Shown piece by piece: positions 53,187 through 63,400 of a stretch of 64,000 nt of DNA. The DNA is from Propionibacteriaceae bacterium (GTDB lineage Bacteria > Actinomycetota > Actinomycetes > Propionibacteriales > Propionibacteriaceae): positions 88,096-152,095 of the forward strand of contig JAITVK010000026.1 of assembly GCA_031285845.1 (NCBI GenBank), in the 5' to 3' direction. Positions within the stretch are counted from its first letter, which is position 1. Every line of letters starts with the position of its first letter. A model generated the notes under the pieces. That model had not been told where the DNA came from. It searched no databases and worked only from the letters and a program-made list of their open reading frames with translations. A program made the position numbers and the translations under genes.

Positions 53187-53370
53187 TGACCGACCGGGAA
53201 ACTCGAGCAACATCATTTTCCCTAAGCAATACACTGATATCCCTATGCGTACCCGTGAGCAGAAGCCGGACCCTTTCGGAACTCTCAGCCGGGATCGAGG
53301 TCTTCAACGGAGCGCATTTCTTCCCCAAGCTACATGCGAAAACACCTACTGTGATTGCTTCGCCATTCAT
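53176..53370 (-). CDS. Small 64-residue protein upstream of the MFS gene
   Basis: AAGGAG stands five bases before the ATG, the best ribosome site in this area. The product begins MNGEAITVGVFACSLGKKCA and ends in a Ser/Val-rich SRSVSDC, with three cysteines. Its stop overlaps the likely MFS start, so it could be a coupled leader, a peptide exported by the MFS protein, or a short leader ORF. No family recognised. Confidence 0.4.
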   Translation of the reverse strand: MNGEAITVGVFACSLGKKCAPLKTSIPAESSERVRLLLTGTHRDISVLLRENDVARVSRSVSDC

Positions 53371-53786
53371 TTGAACTCCTTCGTTTTAGAGCCCATCGCT
53401 GGGCGGCTGCTGTTCCCAGCAGAGCACTCGCGAAACCAAACGTCAACTAACCCGATCCCGTAAAGAAATGCCTAGTAAAACACATAACGGAACCTACACT
53501 TTTCAGTATTCTAACGAGCTTTTGGGGGTGCTGAGGCTGCAAAACACTCGCACTCCACTGTGTGGCACGACCTCTAGCCACCAGCGCCTCGAACAATGTC
53601 CCCATCATGTGCGCCCCGCAGCGTTGGAGGATGCCGCGAAGGCAGGCTGAACCCCATTCCCGCCAGTCACCGCGTCAAGAAGCGTCGCTACGCTACCTCT
53701 CACGGGTGTCATACGCTACCTCTCGCGGGAACTTTCGCCGAGGTCGTAGCGTCGTGCCGCTCGTTCTCGCTAACCCACACCCGGGT
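53371..53786. other. Intergenic region with an 18-base direct repeat
   Basis: About 415 bases of relatively AT-rich sequence without a supported gene. TACGCTACCTCTCRCGGG occurs at 53689-53706 and 53712-53729. CTGCTG/CAGCAG forms a small hairpin around 53408-53425 in the presumed leader of the small leftward gene. Confidence 0.45.
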
Positions 53787-55382
53787 CTAGACGCCCCACA
53801 CGGGCGTCAACGACTCCCGTACTTCTCCGTCTGACCCGAAGACGAGGAAACGGTCGAAGGTTTTCGCGAACCACCGGTCGTGGGTGACGGCCAACACTGT
53901 GCCTTCGAATTGTTCCAACGCAGCTTGCAGGGCGTCGGCCGACTCCAAATCCAGGTTGTCGGTCGGTTCGTCGAGCAGCAACATCGTGGCTCCGCCCAGT
54001 TCGAGCAGCAGGATCTGGAATCGTGCCTGTTGCCCGCCTGACAAGGTGTCGAACGCTTGCTCGGCCTGCCCGGCGAGCTCGTACCGCCGCAGCGCTCCCA
54101 ATGCCGCGCCCCGGTCGAGCGCGTGATCGTGCCACAGAATGTCGATGAGTGTGCGCCCGATGAGTTCCGGGTGGGCGTGAGTCTGAGCGAAATAGCCGGG
54201 CACGACCCGTGCGCCGAGCCGCCACCCGCCCGCCGCATCGACCGGCGACCCAGCCAACAGTTGGATGAAATGCGACTTGCCTGTGCCGTTTCCTCCAAGG
54301 ATCGCCACTCGCTCACCGAAGAACACTTCAGCGTCGAACGGCCGCATCAACCCGACGAGCTCCAATTTCTCACAGGTCAGCGCTCGTACGCCGGTGCGCC
54401 CGCCGCGCAAACGTACCTTGATGTCTTGCGGACGCGGCGGCTCCGGTGGCGGACCAGCCTGTTCGAACTTCGCCAACCGGGTTTTCGCCGCCTGATATCG
54501 GGACGCCATGTCAGCCGAGCGTTTGGCGTACTGCTGCAAATCGGCGACCAACTTCTTCAACTTGGCCCGCTGCTCGACCCAACGCCGCTGCAACTCTTCG
54601 AAACGCTCGAAACGGGCGGTCCGCGCCTCATGATAGGTCGAAAACCCGCCGCCATGAACCCACACCGTCGACCCCGCCGGAGCCGGCTCGACCGACACAA
54701 TTCGCTTGGCGACATGGGACAACAGCTCCCGATCGTGGGACGCGAACAGGATCGTCTTCGGTGTGGACGCCAGCTTCTCCTCCAACCACAGCTTTCCCGG
54801 AACGTCGAGGTAGTTGTCCGGCTCATCCAGCAACAACACGTCATCGTCACCGGCCAACAGCGCCTCCAACACCAACCGCTTCTGCTCCCCACCAGACAAC
54901 GTCCGTACGAGCCGATGCTGCGCATCATCGAAACTCAGACCGAGGGCCGCCATGACGTGCTCATCCCAACGGGCCTCCAAGCCGTACCCTCCCGCGTCAC
55001 CCCAGTCGACGATCGCCTGCGCGTACGCCACCTGAGCCGCTTCACCGCCGCCAGCCAGTCCGGCCTCGGCGCGCGCCAGTTGGTGACCGACCTCGCGCAG
55101 CGCCAGCGGAGCCGTCAGAACAAGCAGGTCACGAATCGTACGATCATCGCGAATCGACCCAATGAACTGCGGCATCACACCTAGCCCACCACCGATCGAC
55201 ACCGTGCCCTCGTCAGGCGTCGCCGCGCCCGAAATCAGACGCAACAACGTTGATTTCCCAGCTCCGTTGGGTCCGACCAACGCGGTCGGCGCACCCTGCG
55301 CGACCCGGAACGTCGCGTCAGCCAACAGCAGCTTGCCGTCAGGCAAGTAGTAGTCGACATGCGCGACCTCGATGTGTCCCAT
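53787..55382 (-). CDS. ABC-F family ATP-binding protein
   Basis: A 531-residue protein with two ABC domains and no membrane segments. First: GPNGAGKST near residue 41, signature LSGGEQKRLVLEALL, DEPDNYLD. An Arg/Lys-rich linker helix pair (about 250-310) follows, then the second domain with GGNGTGKSH, LSGGQQARFQILLLELG and DEPTDNLD. ABC-F proteins act on ribosomes as translation factors or protect against antibiotics. The linker length is compatible with either. The ATG at 55382 is preferred over an upstream TTG. Confidence 0.9.
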   Translation of the reverse strand: MGHIEVAHVDYYLPDGKLLLADATFRVAQGAPTALVGPNGAGKSTLLRLISGAATPDEGTVSIGGGLGVMPQFIGSIRDDRTIRDLLVLTAPLALREVGHQLARAEAGLAGGGEAAQVAYAQAIVDWGDAGGYGLEARWDEHVMAALGLSFDDAQHRLVRTLSGGEQKRLVLEALLAGDDDVLLLDEPDNYLDVPGKLWLEEKLASTPKTILFASHDRELLSHVAKRIVSVEPAPAGSTVWVHGGGFSTYHEARTARFERFEELQRRWVEQRAKLKKLVADLQQYAKRSADMASRYQAAKTRLAKFEQAGPPPEPPRPQDIKVRLRGGRTGVRALTCEKLELVGLMRPFDAEVFFGERVAILGGNGTGKSHFIQLLAGSPVDAAGGWRLGARVVPGYFAQTHAHPELIGRTLIDILWHDHALDRGAALGALRRYELAGQAEQAFDTLSGGQQARFQILLLELGGATMLLLDEPTDNLDLESADALQAALEQFEGTVLAVTHDRWFAKTFDRFLVFGSDGEVRESLTPVWGV

Positions 55383-55481
55383 GGGCGACAATCGTATCGT
55401 TCACGTCCGACACTCGCCGGTTTCACAGCGACGCTCACCGTGGAGGAAGACACGCGGACCATCTCGCATGATGAGAACATG

Positions 55482-55511
55482 TTGATGAAGTGGCTCGTGA
55501 CCCTCTAGATT
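55482..55511 (+). promoter_or_regulatory. Possible promoter of the first adhesin gene
   Basis: TTGATG (55482-55487) and TAGATT (55506-55511) are separated by 18 bases, about 85 bases before the GTG start. Confidence 0.35.
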
Positions 55512-55594
55512 CTTCCGCGGAGGAACGCTGGCGCGAAGGGGATCGACGCCAGCCATAGGGGATCATCAGCCCATCTCGTACGAGCAAGGTCATT

Positions 55595-58500
55595 GTGATC
55601 CATCCGAAACGCGCTCTGCGCGCCACGCCCAATCCGACATTCAGCCTGCAGATCGCGGTCACCCCGCTGATCGCCGCCCTGCTATTCATCCCAGGTCTGA
55701 TCGCACAAGCCAGCCCGAGCGAACCGACCGTGGCGTCGACCAACGGACAACCATTGACAGCCTGGGCTCAGAGCGCGCAGTCCCCGACCCCTCAGACGGA
55801 ACGTACGGCGCCACCGACTCCCAGCGGCCACTCAACACTCCCGCGAACCTCGACCATCACATTGACTGAACCGACGCTCACGCCGCCACCATCCGCGATC
55901 GCCTGCGTCGAGCCGCCCGCACCCAACCCAGAAGCGATCGGCGTGGCCACCGCCGAGGAGTTGCAGCACGCCGTCGACGACGCTTCCGCCACTCAGCCGA
56001 CGACGATCCGACTCCTCAACGACATCACACTGCCACCCGACACGTCCCTCGTCGTCCCTGCTGACAAGGTCATCACTATCGAAGGAACCAGCGCGCTGAT
56101 CGGCTCCGACTACGAGAACACCATCACCCTGGACGGCGCGCTGACAATCAACGGCGTCACCATCACCCACCCCCTCGATCACTGGGCGTCGGGCGCCGGC
56201 ATCTGGGCGAGACCACTGTCCCACCTGACCATCGCCGCCGGCTCGATCAGTGGCAATCATTCCACCGGAATCAACCTGCTCGGCGCGACCCTCGACATCG
56301 CCGGGGGCGAGATCGCTGACAACAGCTCCAGCTGGAGCAGCGGCGGAGTCTACGCCCACGGCGGCGACCTGTCCGAATACGGAACCGTCATCGACGGACC
56401 CGACGCCCATGTCACGATTCGCGGCTGCGCCCGCGTCCACGACAATTTCACCAACAGCTCCGCGTATGGCAGCCCTTGGGGCCATGGCCTCAGCATCGGA
56501 GCCGGCGATCTCACGATGACCGGAGGCCTGATCTACCACAACGGCCGATACTACGACGATCAGATGACCGGGGCTGCAGACGGCGGCGGACTGGCCATCA
56601 CCGATGGGGCCAATGTGGAAATCTCAGGCGGAGTCATTGGAGCGCCAGACCCGGTCAACGATCCCGACCAAGGCAACATCGCCGCTCGCGGCGGCGGAAT
56701 CTACCTGGCATCTGGTCACCTGCACATCACCGGGGACGCCCGAATCAACGGCAACTCAGCTTTAGGGAACGATCGGGAAGACAACACGTGGACCCATGAA
56801 TACCGCATCAGCGGCGGAGGCGGCATCTACGTCGACGAGTCACCAGCCGACGCGCCCGAGCGTACGACACTGGTCATCGATTCTGGTGTCATCGCCGGCA
56901 ACAGCGCCGACAAGGGTGGCGGAATCATGGTCGACGGCCTGGTGACCACCGGCATGACGGATGAGACGCCGCCACCCAAAACGGCCACCGTCGACCTGCG
57001 TGGCGGAACCATCGAAGCCAACCACGCCATCCAAGGCTCCGGCGTCTGGGCGGGGGCTGACGCTCGTCTGTTCATCGGCGGCGATACCCGCATCCACCAC
57101 AACGGCCCAGACGCGTGGCAAAGCGACCGGGCCGCGCGATCCGGGTCGACCACACAGGGCGGAGGCGTGCGCGCGACGGGAGCCGAATTCCTCATGACTG
57201 GGGGGCAAGTCACCGACAACAACGCCGAGGATGGTGGTGGGATCTATCTGAGCTCATGGGCAGACCCCACGAACACCACCCCAGCCCCTGGAAGCGACGG
57301 AACCGGTTTCGCGGCCCTCAGGCTGACGATGAACGGTGGCGCCATCAACCGCAACACGGCGCTTCGCGGCGGCGGAATCCACCTTGACGACGCGCAGTTC
57401 ACCATGAGCGGCGGCGTCATCGGCGACCCTGCCCTCGGCGTCGATGCCCCCGGCGCTGACAATCAAGGCAACACGGCCGGCCGAGGTGGCGGGATCTATC
57501 TGGCCGATGAGCCCGACATGCCCGGCATCACAGGGGCCGACCTCATCGGCACAGCCCGAGTCGCCGGCAATCGTACTGTCGTCAACGACGACTTAGGGCC
57601 GTACGACGGAGCTGGCCTGTGGCTCGGGGAACACACGAGGGTTGACTTGGCCGGACAAGCGACCGTCGTTGGCAACACGAGCGTCGGCAATGGCGGCGGC
57701 GTCCACCTCAACCCGGGCAACGCTGAACTCGACATGAATGAACAGTCCGCCATCCGTGGGAACACAGCCATCAACGGCGGTGGAATCGACATGGACGACG
57801 ACACGGTCGTCTTCCTCGGAGATGACTCAGTGATCGCCGACAACACCGCCACCAATGGAGGGGGCATCCATATCGCGCCGGCCACCCCCGACCCGGATGT
57901 GGCCGTTCTCTTCGCCGATGGGCGGGCAGCGATCGAACGAAACCGCGCCGACCGCGACGGCGGTGGCGTCCATGCTGGCGGGAACATCGAAATGGAGTTC
58001 TCGGGCGACTCCCGCGTCGCCCGTAACCAGGCTGGAGGTTCCGGCGGGGGCATCCACATCGGCAAAGGTGGTGAGATCGAGCTGTCCAGGTACTCCCACA
58101 TCGACGGCAACCGGGCCGAATCGGCCGGCGGTGGCATCCACGCGGTCGAGGCGAACGTTCGACTGTTCTGGGACGAACCCATCGTCTCCGGCAACCACTC
58201 CGGGTCAGACGGTGGTGGACTCCACATGACCGGCGGGAAGCTGTCAGGCTGGCCGTCGTTGATCCTTGAAAACAACACCGCCGATCGCGACGGCGGCGGA
58301 GTCTATCTCAGCAGCCCCGGTCACGACTCTGACGACTGCCTGACTGCCAGCCTGACAGGCAACACGGCTGGCAGAGACGGCGGCGGCGCGTACCTGACCA
58401 ACGCCGCAGTGTGTGTGTCAGACACAGTCAGCGGGAACACCGCCAAACGCGACGGCGGCGCCATCTTCCTCGGAACGGCCGACTTGGGATCGCTCAAAGT

Positions 58501-60076
58501 GTCTGAGGAGGCCGAGTTCTCGGCGAACTCCGCCCGCGACAGTTTCGACCGCGCCCCCGAATATGACGCGGTCTACGCAGAAAACATTGAGACGGACAAG
58601 TGGACTGAACCGTTCACACAGGGGTACAACAACTATGACATCGGCTATCCCATTCCGCGCCATCATACGGTGACTTTTGTCGATTGGGACGGCACTGAGC
58701 TGTCGAGCCAAACCGTGTTGGATGACGACTCCGCCATCGCTCCGCCTGATCCGACCCGCAAGGATTACGCTTTTTCGGGCTGGAACGCGGCCTTCGACCA
58801 TGTGGAAATGGATTCGACGATCACAGCGACCTATCGCCCACTCGAATGGTCGATCCGCTACAACTACTCTGGTGGGATCGCGCCGACGGTCGCCAATCCT
58901 GAACAGTTCAACGTCGAGGATCTGCCCTTGGCGCTCATCCACCAACCCGTACGAACAGCCTATGCTTTCGTCGGATGGGTTCCAGAAGACTCGCTGTCAC
59001 GCACGCCGATCGACACCATCCCCGTCGGCACGAGGCGTGATCTGATCTTGACCGCTCTGTGGGCCCCCATGACCATCACACCAGCGCCGATGCCCAGCGT
59101 CACACTACTGCCACCGACCGGGATCACCCCAGCACCGATGCCGCATGTCACACCGGTCTCGCCCGGCAGCGTCACACCCGCGCCAATACCGACCCTCACA
59201 CCAGGCATACCCAGCAGCGTCACACCAGCACCCCTGCCGCAGATCACCCCGACGCTCCCCAGCAGCGTCACCCCCGCTCCTCTGCCCACGATCACGCCCG
59301 TCCTTCCGACTACGGTCACCCCACACCCGGCCTTAAGCGCGACACCCGTGTGGCCGACCCACTTGGCACCAGCGCCGGGAGGTGTTGTCAATCCGATCAC
59401 CACCGCCACGCCCACGCCATCAGTTTCGCTGTCGCCCTCGCCTGAAGCCACTGAGACCCCCAGCCCCAACCCGACGCCGACGACCAGCGAGCCACCAGTT
59501 TCCCCAAGCCCAAGCGCCACCGTCACACCCACCGCCACTCCAAGTGCGACGGTCACCCCCAGCGTCACGGCCACCCCGACCCTCACCCCCAGCGTCACCC
59601 CGACCCCGACAGTCGTCCTGAGCCCTGGCGTCACTGCTCCGGTCACACCAAGCCCGATTCCTACGCGAACTCCGCAGCCGAGTTGTTCGGTCACTCCCAC
59701 GGTCACACCCAGCGCGACCGTCACTCCAACCGCCAGTCAGAACCCGACCACCACCAACCCACCAGCGCCCGGACAACTCGATCCGACCGCCCCGATGGAG
59801 GACACGCCGGATCCGATCACGAGCGACCCGGTCACCCCGTCCCCAACTCCAGCCACATCCACTCCAACAGTCACGGCCGACCCGACCACACCGGGCCCGA
59901 TCACGTCACCGTCGAACCCCGCTGGCTCGACCGTTCGTCCTGTGGCAGACACCGGCGGGACGCCCACACCGACCGGTCAGGCCTCCACAGTCATGATCCT
60001 GGCACTGGTCGCCCTGACCGTTGGCGTCGTCGGCCTGATCACCACACCGAACCGTACGGCCCGGCCCATCCGATGA
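55595..60076 (+). CDS. Giant surface protein: beta-helix repeats, InlB repeats, Pro/Thr stalk, sortase-like anchor
   Basis: A 1493-residue protein starting at a GTG with AAGG upstream. Signal peptide about 1-40 (LIAALLFIPGLIAQA-SPSE). A Thr/Pro-rich part precedes a parallel beta-helix region at about 115-1010, with dozens of GGGI/GGGV...GN(T/S)A motifs like polymorphic membrane proteins. InlB-type repeats lie at about 1025-1155 (TVTFVDWDGTELSSQTV, AFVGWVPED). A stalk to about 1450 is built from ITPAPxP and VTPSATVTP repeats. The end has VADTGG, a hydrophobic helix (VMILALVALTVGVVGLI) and NRTARPIR, an LPxTG-like cell-wall sorting signal with an unusual motif. Probably an adhesin; the ligand is unknown. 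Confidence 0.85.
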   Translation: MIHPKRALRATPNPTFSLQIAVTPLIAALLFIPGLIAQASPSEPTVASTNGQPLTAWAQSAQSPTPQTERTAPPTPSGHSTLPRTSTITLTEPTLTPPPSAIACVEPPAPNPEAIGVATAEELQHAVDDASATQPTTIRLLNDITLPPDTSLVVPADKVITIEGTSALIGSDYENTITLDGALTINGVTITHPLDHWASGAGIWARPLSHLTIAAGSISGNHSTGINLLGATLDIAGGEIADNSSSWSSGGVYAHGGDLSEYGTVIDGPDAHVTIRGCARVHDNFTNSSAYGSPWGHGLSIGAGDLTMTGGLIYHNGRYYDDQMTGAADGGGLAITDGANVEISGGVIGAPDPVNDPDQGNIAARGGGIYLASGHLHITGDARINGNSALGNDREDNTWTHEYRISGGGGIYVDESPADAPERTTLVIDSGVIAGNSADKGGGIMVDGLVTTGMTDETPPPKTATVDLRGGTIEANHAIQGSGVWAGADARLFIGGDTRIHHNGPDAWQSDRAARSGSTTQGGGVRATGAEFLMTGGQVTDNNAEDGGGIYLSSWADPTNTTPAPGSDGTGFAALRLTMNGGAINRNTALRGGGIHLDDAQFTMSGGVIGDPALGVDAPGADNQGNTAGRGGGIYLADEPDMPGITGADLIGTARVAGNRTVVNDDLGPYDGAGLWLGEHTRVDLAGQATVVGNTSVGNGGGVHLNPGNAELDMNEQSAIRGNTAINGGGIDMDDDTVVFLGDDSVIADNTATNGGGIHIAPATPDPDVAVLFADGRAAIERNRADRDGGGVHAGGNIEMEFSGDSRVARNQAGGSGGGIHIGKGGEIELSRYSHIDGNRAESAGGGIHAVEANVRLFWDEPIVSGNHSGSDGGGLHMTGGKLSGWPSLILENNTADRDGGGVYLSSPGHDSDDCLTASLTGNTAGRDGGGAYLTNAAVCVSDTVSGNTAKRDGGAIFLGTADLGSLKVSEEAEFSANSARDSFDRAPEYDAVYAENIETDKWTEPFTQGYNNYDIGYPIPRHHTVTFVDWDGTELSSQTVLDDDSAIAPPDPTRKDYAFSGWNAAFDHVEMDSTITATYRPLEWSIRYNYSGGIAPTVANPEQFNVEDLPLALIHQPVRTAYAFVGWVPEDSLSRTPIDTIPVGTRRDLILTALWAPMTITPAPMPSVTLLPPTGITPAPMPHVTPVSPGSVTPAPIPTLTPGIPSSVTPAPLPQITPTLPSSVTPAPLPTITPVLPTTVTPHPALSATPVWPTHLAPAPGGVVNPITTATPTPSVSLSPSPEATETPSPNPTPTTSEPPVSPSPSATVTPTATPSATVTPSVTATPTLTPSVTPTPTVVLSPGVTAPVTPSPIPTRTPQPSCSVTPTVTPSATVTPTASQNPTTTNPPAPGQLDPTAPMEDTPDPITSDPVTPSPTPATSTPTVTADPTTPGPITSPSNPAGSTVRPVADTGGTPTPTGQASTVMILALVALTVGVVGLITTPNRTARPIR

Positions 60077-60112
60077 GTGCTGACAGAAACGTCTGGCGTA
60101 CGGCCCAAAAGC

Positions 60113-60151
60113 CTCTGCCCACCCCGCCTACCCCCGTCGGGGTGGGCAGAG
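60113..60151 (+). terminator. Strong terminator-like hairpin after the first adhesin
   Basis: CTCTGCCCACCCCG (60113-60126) and CGGGGTGGGCAGAG (60138-60151) form a perfect 14-bp stem with an 11-base loop. No T-run follows. A second, shorter stem (GGGAG/CTCCC) lies near 60200-60217. Confidence 0.7.
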
Positions 60152-60295
60152 CCCCGTGGCCGGCCCCAACCCACCCGCACGAGCGAATACGCGGGGACGG
60201 GAGGAGCCGTTCTCCCGCCATGCCCCGACCGACCCACGCGACAAGCTTGAGGCTGTCCCCACCCGCTCGAACACTAGCTCTGAAGTTCGGCGGGT

Positions 60296-60323
60296 TTGTC
60301 GATTCCCCTAGTGGCGGTATAAA
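60296..60323 (+). promoter_or_regulatory. Promoter of the second adhesin gene
   Basis: TTGTCG (60296-60301), 16 bases, TATAAA (60318-60323), about 80 bases before the ATG at 60407. The preceding terminator suggests the two adhesins are transcribed separately. Confidence 0.5.
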
Positions 60324-60406
60324 ATGGATGTGGAAGGCGATCGGTGAGACTGGGGAGTTCGCCGATTAGTGGGGATCATCGGCCACTATCACACCTAAGG
60401 TCACCA

Positions 60407-63400
60407 TGGTCCACCCCAAGCACGCACAGTCGACTTCGCCTACCCGATTTCTTGCCCCCGCGCTTCCGCTCATCGCCTGCGCGCTGTTCATTCCTGGGCT
60501 GGTCGCCCAAGCCGCGACCGACACGCGAATGGATGGTCCGCATCCGGTCGCGGTTTCCACCGAAACAGGCGCGGCCCGCGCGTCGGCCGAGATGACTGCT
60601 CGCAGATCGCCGAGCGAGTGCCACAGCATGGAGGACGACGACCAGGACATCGATTCCACCATTCCGACCGAACCGAACTCGACTGACCCTGACCCGGCCG
60701 ACACGACTGACCCCACCACGGTCGCTCCATCGGTCGATCCCACACTCGACCCGACCACCGACGCCCCAACACCGCCGACGGACACGACTGCGCCGCCGAT
60801 CCCGGAACCCACCTGCATCGCACCACCCCCGCCGTCGCCGGACGCCATCCCCGTCACCACGTGGAAGGAGCTCAACCAAGCCATCAAGCGGGCGAAGCAG
60901 GGCGAAACCACGGCCATCAGACTTCTCAACGACATCCAGGCGCCGGCTGTCACCAACGCTGTCATTCCTCAAGGCGTCAAGATCATTCTCGAGGGTGACG
61001 CCCGCCTGATCGGCGCTGACGGCAACTCGACGATCGTCGCCGCCGGCGAATTGGTCATCAACGGCATCACCGTCACTCACAACCCGGGTGAGACGGGGCG
61101 CGGCATCACGACCCAGGCGAATGCAGTCGTGACCGTGGCCAGTGGAGCGATCAGCGGCAATCACTACGGCGGCGGCAAAGGCTACTCCATGTTCGGGGGT
61201 GGAATCGCCAACCGCGGATCGACGGTGACCATCCTCGGCGGTGACATCACAGACAACAGCTCCGACGGTGGCGCCGGAATTTACACCACTAGCGACCGCA
61301 ACGCGACAGGCCATCTCGTCATTCGGGGTTGCGCACGAATCCATGACAACGGCGTCCTTAAGCGGGCCAATGCCGATGCGTTTCCCGGGCACGGCGTCAT
61401 GGTGCGCGGAGACGCCAACCTGCTCATGGACGGTGGTATGGTCTATCGCAACTCCAGTCGCAACGAGGATTTGCCGTACACAGCCGATGGGGGTGGTATC
61501 GCTATTTACCAAGGAGGTCGCGCCGACATCGTCGGGGGCGTGATCGGCAGCTTGGATCCGACTGGTTCGGCCGATCAAGCCAACACGGCTGCCAGTGGCG
61601 GCGGAATCGTCGTTTTTGACACCGGCGAACTGCATATCGGCGGTGACGCCCACATCACCGGGAACCGAGTGGCCACCCCCGAGTGGAGAGACCAGAAAAA
61701 CTCGGAAGGCAATGGCGGTGGCGTACGAGTCGATGGGCCTTCGGCCAAGCTCAGAATGGACGGTGGCTCGATCACCAACAACACTGGGCTTTTCGGCGGC
61801 GGGATCAATGCGAAGAATGGCGCCACAGTCGACATCAGCGGCGGACAGATCAGCGGCAACCATTCGACGTGGGCTGGCGGCGGGATCTATGCCGATAAGG
61901 ACAGCCACGTCACGCTGAGTGGCGAGGCTCGTGTCGCAGGCAACACCTCACCGCATGGCGCGGGAATGTTCATCACGAGCGGATCCGATCTGACGGCGTC
62001 CGACCATAGCGCGATCTCCCAAAACACTGCTGAGGTCGCAGGCGGCGGAGTGTGGGTTGGATCGGAGCACGGTCCCGACGCCACTTTGACGATGAACGGG
62101 CACGCCAGGATCGATTCCAACACCGCTGCCGCGACGGGCGGCGGGATCCACGCCGCGATGGGTGGCGTCGTTGTTCTGAATGACAGTTCCTCCATCGAAA
62201 CAAACACCAGCCACTGGCATGGTGGGGGCATCTTCCTCGGCTTCAGCGCGAAGCTGACCATCCCCGCCGACAGCTGGAACTCAGGCGTGTCAGGAAACGT
62301 CGCCACCTGCGATGGAGGCGGAATCTTCGCGGACTTGGATTCCGAATTGACCAGCGAGGGAATGATCAGCATCAACGGCAACACGGCCGGCTATCGCGGT
62401 GGCGGCCTCTACCGCGAACCGCTCATGCCGACAGAGAACGAGGGGCCTTGGATTCCGACACTGCTCAGAGCGGACCTCCGCAGCAATCAGGCCGAAGTGG
62501 GCGGCGGAGCGTACGTCGACGGCGGCGCCATAGATTTCTCCGGCTCCACCATCGAATACAACACCGCCGACTTGAGGGGTGGTGGGATCGCTGCCTCTTG
62601 GACCGATCTCATCGGGAGTGACGAATTCGACGTGGCTGGCAACACCGCGCCGAAGGGCGCCGGCATGTGGCTTCAGGATTCGCGTCTGACCCTCAGCCGC
62701 GATGCCCACGTGGCCCACAACGAGACGCGGGAAACCCCCGAGGGCGAGGTTGAGACGTTGGCGAACACCGACAGGGCGGTCGAGACGGACTGCGGTGGAG
62801 GCATCTGGGCCAAAGACACCGACATCACTTTGCGCGGGCCCGTCTCGGTGTCGCACAACCACTCCCAAGGCAATGGCGGCGGATTGTGCATGCGCGGCGG
62901 GAGTCTGGTCGTCGAACCGGCCGAGGACAACCCGGACGATCAAGGTTCCTTCAACAACAACGCCGCTGACATTGACGGGGGCGCGATGTTCTTGACCCAT
63001 GTCAATGCGGCGATCACCAGCCTGGTGACGAACAACGCCGCCCACGGTGAGGGCGGCGGGATCTACGCCCAGACGAACGACCTGTCACGCTTGGAGATCG
63101 GTGAGTCATCGTCCTTCGTCGGCAACTCAGCCGACGGCTGGTCTGACCGGGCGCCCGAATGGGACACCGTCTACGCCAACATGGTCCACGCCACCGAATG
63201 GACCGAACCGGCGACCCAGGGCTACAACAATCACGACATCGGTTTCGGCCAAATCACTCACACCGTGGTGTTCACCGACTGGGACGACACCGAACTGAGC
63301 CGCCAAACCGTCGCTGACGGAGACGACGCTGTTGAGCCGACCCAGCCCACCCACCGTGGCTACACCTTCGACGGTTGGTCCGATGACTTCACCAGGGTCT

